Source of the DNA: Anaerolineales bacterium | GTDB taxonomy: Bacteria > Chloroflexota > Anaerolineae > Promineifilales > Promineifilaceae | Assembly: GCA_020432595.1 (NCBI GenBank) | Contig: JAGQGA010000427.1 | Span: 1-5,110 of the forward strand | DNA: 5,110 nt | Direction of reading: 5' to 3' | Part shown: in pieces, positions 1 to 4,472 of the stretch | How the letters are laid out: the number at the start of each line of letters is the position of its first letter | Position numbering within the stretch: position 1 is the first letter of the stretch | The notes under the pieces: model-generated | The model's database searches: none | Told to the model about the DNA's origin: nothing | What the model saw: the letters and a program-made list of their open reading frames with translations, nothing else | Translations under genes and position numbers: made by a program

Positions 1-362
1 GTGACGATATGTGCCCCGTAAGCAGCCGTAGCCGCTTTTTTGTTGGCCGGGGCATCGTCGGGCATGACGACGGTGGCAGCAATGCCCAGTAGTTTGGCTG
101 CCAGGGCTACCCCTTGGGCGTGGTTGCCGCTGGAATGGGTGATAACCCCGGCCGCTTTTTCGGCATCGCTAAGCTGGCTGAGGGCGTTATAGGCACCGCG
201 AAATTTAAACGCACCGACGCGCTGAAAGTTTTCACATTTTAGATAAATGGTGCAGCCAGTTAGGGTGTTGAGGGTGCGGGAGGTGAGAACGGGTGTTTTG
301 TTAACAATGCCAGCCAAACGAGTGGCGGCAGAACTTATTGCAGTTGGGGAAATTGTGGTCAT
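1..362 (-). CDS. PLP-dependent serine/threonine dehydratase or serine racemase-like protein (N-terminal part; cut by window edge)
   Basis: The first 120 codons are visible; the gene runs off the left edge. The translation has the fold-type II PLP enzyme signature: GAFKFRGA at about residues 50-57, where K53 is the expected Schiff-base lysine, followed by SSGNHAQG at 77-84, the loop that cradles the cofactor. The wording of both motifs is closest to the serine racemase / threonine ammonia-lyase / hydroxyaspartate ammonia-lyase branch. These cytoplasmic enzymes deaminate or racemise hydroxy-amino acids; the exact substrate cannot be told from this part. The ATG at 362-360 is chosen because no other start codon lies in frame before the upstream TAA at 407-405, and the N-terminus then has family-typical length. 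No clear Shine-Dalgarno precedes it. A sigma70-like promoter and a palindrome lie upstream, so it is probably transcribed separately from the GNAT gene, 107 nt away. Confidence 0.9.
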   Translation of the reverse strand, partial: MTTISPTAISSAATRLAGIVNKTPVLTSRTLNTLTGCTIYLKCENFQRVGAFKFRGAYNALSQLSDAEKAAGVITHSSGNHAQGVALAAKLLGIAATVVMPDDAPANKKAATAAYGAHIV

Positions 363-401
363 GAGATTTACGATTTTTGCTATTTGATTGATGCGTTGGC
401 G

Positions 402-420
402 CGTTTACGGTTGGTAAACG
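402..420. promoter_or_regulatory. Inverted repeat CGTTTAC-N5-GTAAACG, operator or leader hairpin
   Basis: The 7-bp arms (402-408 and 414-420) are perfect, with a 5-nt spacer. It lies 40 nt before the dehydratase start and about 30 nt downstream of the candidate -10 box. No T-run follows on the minus strand, so a terminator for the GNAT gene is less likely than an operator or a 5' leader hairpin. The protein that might bind it is unknown. Confidence 0.4.
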
Positions 421-452
421 GTCACAAATTTGATATTTATCAGCCATCGTAA

Positions 453-481
453 ATTGTACCACCAGGGTGTTATTCAGTTAA
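453..481 (-). promoter_or_regulatory. Candidate sigma70-type promoter for the dehydratase gene
   Basis: On the minus strand TTAACT (481-476; 4 of 6 to TTGACA) is separated by exactly 17 nt from TACAAT (458-453; 5 of 6 to TATAAT). The -35 box overlaps the last codons of the GNAT gene. Transcription would start near 446 and give a leader of about 85 nt that includes the 402-420 inverted repeat. This rests on consensus matching only. Confidence 0.35.
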
Positions 482-1375
482 ATTTTTCACCATTTCAATG
501 CGGCGGAATGAATCGAAGTAGCCAACCTGGACAAACCCTTGCCATTGGGCATCGTCGGGCAGGTTTTCGGTTTTGGCATCCTGGTGCTGGTACCGTTCGT
601 GCAGAACGGAGAGAATGGCGGCGGTGGTGTCGGTTAGGTCGCCGTGTTCGACCTCAACGATGATGCGGGTGAGTTGGAGGATGCTGGCGTGATAGGTGAC
701 CCACCCTTTACGGCCGTTTGTGAATTCCACCACCAACGCCGACAGGTTACGAACATTGCGCATAGTCTCGGTTTCGTTGAGCCAGTTCGCTTGGTGTTGA
801 CGGCCGGCCAGCAGGGCAATGGCCTCATCGTGACCGAGTGCCGTTACTTTTTGTACCTGGTCGGCATAGCCATTGCTGCTGTCGGGGCTGGGGGGGCGGC
901 GGGCAACAATGAGTTCGCGGGTTTCGCGGAACCCCATTTTGCAAAATAACGTGTGGGCGGGCGTATTTCCCTGAATGACTTCGAGCCACACCTGATCAAG
1001 CTGCCGCTGCCGTGCCTGTTGGATGAGTGTTTCCATAATAGCTGTGGCGGTGCCATGCCGACGACCAGAAGGCAGCACGCCCAGGCGGGTTATCCAACTG
1101 CGGTTTCGGCGTACCCCCAGCATGCCTAATCCCAGCATGTCGTTGTCATGCATGGCAACGCAAGAGCCTTGTAAATCTACATCGTAGACGCGGGTATATT
1201 CCTTGAGCCGGGCGACATTCATGGGCATTGGCACCAGATAATCCACGCGGGTCTGGTTGTAAGCGTCGGTTAGCTCTTCGTAGGTAAAGTGGTCGGCTGG
1301 AACGAGATCCATGGCTGGCTCATGGGGTGGGATGACAAATGGGTGTGCAATTGTTGGTTGGTAAAAAACATCCAT
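470..1375 (-). CDS. GNAT-family N-acetyltransferase, tandem type with a degenerate second half
   Basis: A 301-residue cytoplasmic protein. An acetyl-CoA-binding GNAT domain occupies roughly residues 25-160. Motif A runs through LGVLPSGRRHGTA with the R-x-x-G-x-A pyrophosphate loop at 105-110. The N137/LFCKMGF segment near 137-149 matches motif B, the usual end of the fold. Residues about 175-301 look like a second, degenerate GNAT half: strand-like segments, then VGYFDSFRRIEMVKNL at the end, resembling a GF...R..M close, but no acetyl-CoA loop. About 300 residues fits two-domain GNATs; single-domain members are near 150. The substrate cannot be read from the sequence. The first ATG (1375) is used; M22 is an alternative, but neither has a strong Shine-Dalgarno (AAAGG lies about 13 nt before M1). 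It starts 19 nt after the response-regulator stop, so the two are probably co-transcribed. Confidence 0.88.
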   Translation of the reverse strand: MDVFYQPTIAHPFVIPPHEPAMDLVPADHFTYEELTDAYNQTRVDYLVPMPMNVARLKEYTRVYDVDLQGSCVAMHDNDMLGLGMLGVRRNRSWITRLGVLPSGRRHGTATAIMETLIQQARQRQLDQVWLEVIQGNTPAHTLFCKMGFRETRELIVARRPPSPDSSNGYADQVQKVTALGHDEAIALLAGRQHQANWLNETETMRNVRNLSALVVEFTNGRKGWVTYHASILQLTRIIVEVEHGDLTDTTAAILSVLHERYQHQDAKTENLPDDAQWQGFVQVGYFDSFRRIEMVKNLTE

Positions 1376-1394
1376 AGTTCATAAGGTGCCTTTG

Positions 1395-1757
1395 CTACTT
1401 GAAGTAGCGTGCAAGCTCATCAGGAAAGGAGCGAACGTTGATGGGCTTGAGAATGCAGCCGTCGCAACCGTAGCGTTGGGCCATTTCGGTGGCGCGGTCA
1501 GCGGGCCAGGCGGTGATGGCGACAATGGGGGTGTGTTGCAGATCGGGTATTTGGCGCAGCAGGGTGACAACGGTTGCGCCGTCTATGTCTGGCAGCCCCA
1601 TGTCAATCAGGATGAGGTCTGGGTTCTCGTCAATAGCCAAAGACACGCCTGTTTGCCCGTCTGGGGCATGAAGCAGGCGGTAGTTGTAGGGGCGTAGAAC
1701 CCGTTCAATCAGGATTTTGTTGGCGTGATAATCTTCGATGTGCAGAATGGTTTTCAT
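1395..1757 (-). CDS. Single-domain (CheY/DivK-like) response regulator receiver
   Basis: The 120-residue protein is a receiver domain and nothing more. The acidic pair is E8-D9, the phosphoacceptor is D52 in LILIDMGLPDIDG, the switch threonine is T82 in IVAITAW, and the conserved lysine is K104 in ILKP. All residues needed for phosphorylation by a histidine kinase are present, so it should be active in the cytoplasm. There is no DNA-binding or enzymatic output domain, so it must act through protein contacts, like CheY, DivK or Spo0F. No kinase gene is in the window. The ATG at 1757 is preceded by AGGA with an 11-nt gap, a little long but usable. The GNAT gene follows after 19 nt, which suggests a two-gene unit. 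I saw no convincing promoter in the 144 nt upstream. Confidence 0.95.
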   Translation of the reverse strand: MKTILHIEDYHANKILIERVLRPYNYRLLHAPDGQTGVSLAIDENPDLILIDMGLPDIDGATVVTLLRQIPDLQHTPIVAITAWPADRATEMAQRYGCDGCILKPINVRSFPDELARYFK

Positions 1758-1822
1758 GGGTCGTGGTTTCCTAAGATAGGGACGACGTTATGGCTGGTGT
1801 GCGATACTGCTGCGAATAGGTG

Positions 1823-1872
1823 CCAAACAAATCGTGAGACCCGCTGGCAGAGCGCGGGGCTGTAAGGTTTGG
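1823..1872 (-). terminator. Weak terminator-like hairpin after the trm112-like gene
   Basis: The core hairpin at 1840-1857 pairs CCGCT-type arms (1840-1845 with 1851-1857, one bulged base at 1855) around the loop ggcag. It is nested inside a CCAAAC/GTTTGG inverted repeat (1823-1828 and 1867-1872). On the minus strand the core is followed by a modestly T-rich stretch (GATTTGTTTGG) rather than a true U-tract. It lies about 45 nt past the Trm112-like stop, so it may end or attenuate that transcript before the response regulator. Support is weak. Confidence 0.3.
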
Positions 1873-1901
1873 TTGTGCGGTGAGGGAGCGGTGAATGAAA
1901 T

Positions 1902-2162
1902 TTAGCTGGATGCAGGCGGCGGAACAGGTAAGTCAGCGACCGAAGTGGCTTGCCATTTTTTCCCTTCTTCAATCAGCATGATCGGAATCCCATCACGAAC
2001 GGGATATTTCATACCGGAGTCGGCACAGACCAGCCAGCAGTTATGGACAAGCTCTAAACGCCCCGGATCGTCCCCATATTCCTGGGAACGGACGGCGACG
2101 GGGCAGCGCAAGATGTCTAATAAATCGGGGTTAATGGCCGGTTGTTCGGCTTGGTCACTCAT
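1902..2162 (-). CDS. Trm112-family small protein (YcaR/UPF0434-like)
   Basis: An 86-residue protein matching the bacterial Trm112-like family. NPDLLDILRCP is at 11-21, a strand with LELVHNCWLVC at 36-46, and the family signature KYPVRDGIPIMLIEE at 52-66. In eukaryotes and archaea Trm112 is a partner that stabilises methyltransferases acting on tRNA, rRNA or release factors; the role of bacterial members is poorly defined. The zinc-type CxxC pairs of the family are broken here. C20 and C46 remain, but their partners are A23 and S49, so metal binding is doubtful. A short proline-rich tail (VPPPASS) ends it. The ATG at 2162 is chosen over an upstream in-frame TTG (2198) because AGGAG sits 9 nt before it and the TTG falls within the -10 box of a good promoter. 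It is probably transcribed on its own. Confidence 0.88.
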   Translation of the reverse strand: MSDQAEQPAINPDLLDILRCPVAVRSQEYGDDPGRLELVHNCWLVCADSGMKYPVRDGIPIMLIEEGKKWQATSVADLPVPPPASS

Positions 2163-2171
2163 GCTTCTTCT

Positions 2172-2176
2172 CTCCT
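2172..2176 (-). promoter_or_regulatory. Ribosome binding site of the trm112-like gene (decides the start)
   Basis: AGGAG on the minus strand lies 9 nt before the ATG at 2162. It supports an 86-residue protein rather than the 98-residue version that would begin at TTG 2198. Confidence 0.7.
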
Positions 2177-2192
2177 GACTCTTATGTACAAG

Positions 2193-2215
2193 CCCCAATC
2201 ATACGAGGATTGGGG
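2193..2215. promoter_or_regulatory. Inverted repeat CCCCAATC-N7-GATTGGGG overlapping the promoter; operator candidate
   Basis: Perfect 8-bp arms (2193-2200 and 2208-2215) flank a 7-nt centre. The repeat covers the -10 box and half of the spacer of the promoter at 2198-2226, the classic place for a repressor site. It could also form a hairpin in transcripts reading through from the upstream ATPase-FGE gene, but no U-run follows. No regulator gene for it is seen nearby. Confidence 0.5.
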
Positions 2216-2226
2216 TTGGCTGACAA
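2198..2226 (-). promoter_or_regulatory. Sigma70-type promoter for the trm112-like gene
   Basis: On the minus strand TTGTCA (2226-2221) and TATGAT (2203-2198) each match consensus at 5 of 6 positions, with an ideal 17-nt spacer. Predicted initiation is near 2190, giving a leader of about 28 nt that contains the AGGAG ribosome site. This is the best promoter in the window. Confidence 0.6.
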
Positions 2227-2262
2227 GGGGATGTTGGCAAAAACGGCCGTAAATTCCTATAG

Positions 2263-4293
2263 CTACCCATCGCGGGCACAGCGAAAACCAACCGAAGAAC
2301 TGCGAAAAGTTGGCTCGATGGCGTTGCGGTTGGCCGTGCGTAGTCGGTCGCTGCCAATGTTAAACGGCCACGCCCCACCGCGCACCACGCGGGTTAGCCC
2401 TTCATCTGGCCCCTGCGGGTTTTGCCGAGGGCTATTTTGGTAATAATTTTCCCCATACCAGTCATTGACCCATTCCCACATGCTGCCAGCCATGCCCAAA
2501 ATGCCAAAGGGACTGGCTCCGTCTGGCAGGGCATCTACGGGCTTGAGGTTGTCGTAATTTTCGCTTTGAAAAACGGCCAAGGATGGGGCGGGGGGGAAGT
2601 TGCCCCACGGGTAAATACGGCCATCGTCGCCGCGAGCAGCGTATTCCCATTCGGCTTCGGTGGGTAGGCGGCTGCCTACGTATTGACAGTAGGCTCTGGC
2701 TCCATACCAACTGACGTGGTTGATGGGGTAGTTGGCGTAGCCAGGAACGGCCGTATATTGTCCCGTGCCATCGCCGAAATCTTGCAGCACCAGGTAGCTG
2801 CTTTCTCCGGCCAGTTCGCGGGGCGAGGCGCAGTCTACGCCATCACAGGCACGCTCATAGCCGCCAATGGCGTTGAGAAAAGCGGCGTATTGGCTCACCG
2901 AGATTTCGTATTTATCCATAAAGTAGCTGCTGAGTGCCACTTCATGCTGCGGCAGTTCATCGGGCACGGTGAGAAATTCGCCCGGCGGTGATCCCATGAG
3001 AAAGGTTGCGGCGGCGATTTTGACCATTAACATGCCGTCAATTTCCCGGTGCAGTACGTTGTCTATGACGTGGGGGGTGGCGGTGGCGGTGGGGGTGGCA
3101 CTGGGAGTGGCTGTCCAGATGATGATGCTGGTTGGCTGCGGGGTGTATGTGGGCAATGGGGTGCTGGTGGGTGGCGGGGTGCTGGTGGGCAGTGGCGTGC
3201 CGGTGATGATGATGGGGGAGGCGATGGGGTTGGGGGTGGCGGTGCGTAGGCCAACTGCTGCGAGAAGTTGGCTGGGTTCGGCGATAAACAGGGTGGAGAT
3301 GAGCAGGGTGAGAAGGCAGAGGGTGGTGAAAATGGCGGTGGCAAGAACGGCCGTTCTTGCCCGCGTGCCACTTTTTTTTGCTGCGCGACGAACTGTGCGC
3401 TGCCCCGATCGTTCGGGACTGATGCTGTAGGCGGGAAGCTGGGGCAGCGCAGCTTGAAAATTTGCGTTGTGGAGCGTCCCTTTTTTGACCTGGATCACAT
3501 CGGCCACGGTCACTTGCCCCAGATTACGCAGTTGGTACCGTTCGTAGAGAGCGTGACACAAAAGCTGAATGTCGTAGGGGTGCCCTTGGGTGATCTGGTA
3601 AATATAATCCACGACATCTTTCACCACTGTGTAGCTGACAGGATAGCGGATTAGATGGGAAGCATTTTCGTAGCTAAGAGGGGGGATAAAGTGGTGGGCG
3701 TTGCAGCCAAGTTGGAGCAGGGCATCTAGCGGTGGCTGGACGTTGCTGTGGCTGAGGGTACAGATGATTTGCCCTTTGCGGACTTTGTGGAGGCTGTGAT
3801 AAAGCTGGTTGCCGATGCTGTCTGGCAAATTGGGGGCAGAGAGGATGGCATCTATGTTGTCGCACAGGAGCAGTGGGGTTTTATCTAGGTCGCTGTGCTG
3901 GAGGGGCGCAATGAAGGCCTGGTCAAAGGCTTTGAAGGGGTCGGCAATAAATTGGTCTTGGTCGGGTGGGGAGAGGTGGATGTGGTAATCCTGGAGTTGG
4001 TTAACGGCCGTTTGCACTAGATCATACAAAAAAACGGCCGAACTATCGGTGTTGAGGGTGGTCAGATCAACGTAGAGGGGCAGTAGCGAAGGCTGAAGCG
4101 GTTTGTCCAGCAGATGGAGCAGCAGCGAACTTTTGCCGATGCGGGGTGGGCCGTAGAGGAGAATCACCCCGTCTGGGTCGGCGAGATGTTCGGCTAACCA
4201 GGTGAGAAGGGTGGTTGACTCGACAAATAAACGGCCGTTGCCCGCCGGTGTCGAGAAGCTGTAAGGATTCTCCGTAATCGTTTGATCTAGCAT
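2263..4293 (-). CDS. Membrane-anchored P-loop ATPase fused to an extracytoplasmic FGE-sulfatase (SUMF1-fold) domain lacking catalytic cysteines
   Basis: 676 residues. Residues 1-285 form a P-loop ATPase: Walker A GPPRIGKS at 48-55, Walker B LLLCDNID at 141-148, and a C-terminal helical part with ITQGHPYDIQLLC at 234-246, as in AAA_16/STAND-like ATPases. A basic stretch (RRAAKKSGTRAR) precedes one membrane helix at about 314-338, so the ATPase should be cytoplasmic and the rest outside. A Thr/Pro linker (350-407) with four hexapeptide repeats leads to an FGE-sulfatase domain (about 413-676). That domain shows NHVSWYGARAYC, SRLPTEAEWEYAARG, YPWGN, GSMWEWVNDWY, RVVRGGAW and a final GFRCA. The two copper-binding catalytic cysteines of true FGE align with F644 and D649, so formylglycine formation is unlikely; sensing or binding is inferred. 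C483 and C488 could form a disulfide. ATG 4293 is preferred (GGGAG 4 nt upstream) over TTG 4320. Its ligand and partners are unknown. Confidence 0.9.
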   Translation of the reverse strand: MLDQTITENPYSFSTPAGNGRLFVESTTLLTWLAEHLADPDGVILLYGPPRIGKSSLLLHLLDKPLQPSLLPLYVDLTTLNTDSSAVFLYDLVQTAVNQLQDYHIHLSPPDQDQFIADPFKAFDQAFIAPLQHSDLDKTPLLLCDNIDAILSAPNLPDSIGNQLYHSLHKVRKGQIICTLSHSNVQPPLDALLQLGCNAHHFIPPLSYENASHLIRYPVSYTVVKDVVDYIYQITQGHPYDIQLLCHALYERYQLRNLGQVTVADVIQVKKGTLHNANFQAALPQLPAYSISPERSGQRTVRRAAKKSGTRARTAVLATAIFTTLCLLTLLISTLFIAEPSQLLAAVGLRTATPNPIASPIIITGTPLPTSTPPPTSTPLPTYTPQPTSIIIWTATPSATPTATATPHVIDNVLHREIDGMLMVKIAAATFLMGSPPGEFLTVPDELPQHEVALSSYFMDKYEISVSQYAAFLNAIGGYERACDGVDCASPRELAGESSYLVLQDFGDGTGQYTAVPGYANYPINHVSWYGARAYCQYVGSRLPTEAEWEYAARGDDGRIYPWGNFPPAPSLAVFQSENYDNLKPVDALPDGASPFGILGMAGSMWEWVNDWYGENYYQNSPRQNPQGPDEGLTRVVRGGAWPFNIGSDRLRTANRNAIEPTFRSSSVGFRCARDG
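3127..3198 (-). repeat. Four tandem 18-bp units encoding a TPxPT(S/Y) stalk
   Basis: Residues 366-389 of the fusion protein are four hexapeptides of the form T-P-(L/P/Q)-P-T-(S/Y), encoded by 18-nt units that are also similar at the DNA level. They lie in a wider Thr/Pro-rich linker (3073-3246) that also has a TATATP stretch. Such linkers are typical flexible, possibly O-glycosylated, extracellular stalks. The units could gain or lose copies by slippage. Confidence 0.85.
3340..3361. repeat. Perfect 22-bp palindrome centred on AACGGCCGTT
   Basis: The sequence reads identically on both strands from 3340 to 3361, with the core GAACGGCCGTTC at 3345-3356. It covers the codons just before and at the start of the membrane helix (about residues 311-318). 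With no spacer it would form a cruciform only poorly, but it could be a strong binding site for a dimeric protein. Confidence 0.8.
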
Positions 4294-4297
4294 ACAA

Positions 4298-4302
4298 CTC
4301 CC
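4298..4302 (-). promoter_or_regulatory. Ribosome binding site of the ATPase-FGE gene (decides the start)
   Basis: GGGAG on the minus strand ends 4 nt before ATG 4293, which is close but usable. The in-frame TTG at 4320 lies in the candidate -10 box and has no well-placed Shine-Dalgarno. Confidence 0.5.
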
Positions 4303-4319
4303 AGGTAGACGAAAACCCA

Positions 4320-4348
4320 AGTATAACCAGGCTACCTGCTGGGCACAA
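4320..4348 (-). promoter_or_regulatory. Candidate promoter for the ATPase-FGE gene
   Basis: On the minus strand TATACT (4325-4320; 5 of 6) is preceded by a 17-nt spacer and TTGTGC (4348-4343; 3 of 6). It would give a leader of about 20 nt holding the ribosome site. The -35 hexamer is one arm of a GCACAA/TTGTGC inverted repeat (4343-4348 and 4368-4373) that also encloses a small GCCA/TGGC stem. This is a weak consensus match. Confidence 0.35.
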
Positions 4349-4385
4349 TTTTATGCCAGAAATGGCGTTGTGCGTATGGGAAATC

Positions 4386-4418
4386 AGATTGGCTCAATCT
4401 CGCAGCTTGAACCAATCT
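4386..4418 (-). terminator. 12-bp imperfect inverted repeat after the amidase gene; terminator or regulatory hairpin
   Basis: Arms 4386-4397 and 4407-4418 match at 11 of 12 positions around a 9-nt loop. In minus-strand RNA the one mismatch becomes a G-U pair, giving a continuous 12-bp stem. Only GATTTCCC follows, a short T-run, so intrinsic termination would be weak. It is 55 nt past the amidase stop and about 40 nt upstream of the candidate -35 of the fusion gene, so an operator role is also possible. Confidence 0.45.
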
Positions 4419-4472
4419 AATATCCAAAACATGATCTGAAAGTCTGCTTAATTCGCTCTTGGTTCCCTCTGG

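Noticed and set aside
430..949. Plus-strand open frames opposite the GNAT gene
   Set aside because: The minus-strand frame encodes a clear GNAT fold over the same DNA, and the plus-strand products match no known family and have no ribosome site.
1754..1972. Minus-strand 72-codon open frame overlapping the response-regulator start
   Set aside because: It begins inside the trm112-like gene in another frame, has no ribosome site or recognisable motif, and its composition looks random.
2163..2198. Twelve-residue N-terminal extension of the Trm112-like protein from TTG 2198
   Set aside because: The TTG lies in the -10 box of a good promoter, and ATG 2162 has AGGAG at 9 nt.
3063..3250. Tandem G-rich repeats as a possible CRISPR array or G-quadruplex element
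   Set aside because: The 18-bp units have no spacers and are explained by the TPxPT(S/Y) protein repeat; there are no cas genes, and the G-rich strand is the non-coding one.
3063..3371. Minus-strand Pro/Ser-rich open frame in the +1 frame of the fusion gene
   Set aside because: It is a frame-shifted reading of the Thr/Pro-coding repeat with no independent start signal; kept only as context for the A8 slippage idea.
2969..3430. Long plus-strand open frame (153 codons) rich in Gly and Val
   Set aside because: It is the antisense of the Thr/Pro linker and membrane helix of the fusion gene. Low-complexity GC-rich DNA there has no stops in any frame, and the product resembles no protein family.
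4294..4320. Nine-residue N-terminal extension of the fusion protein from TTG 4320
   Set aside because: The TTG overlaps the candidate -10 box and lacks a well-placed ribosome site, while ATG 4293 has GGGAG just upstream.
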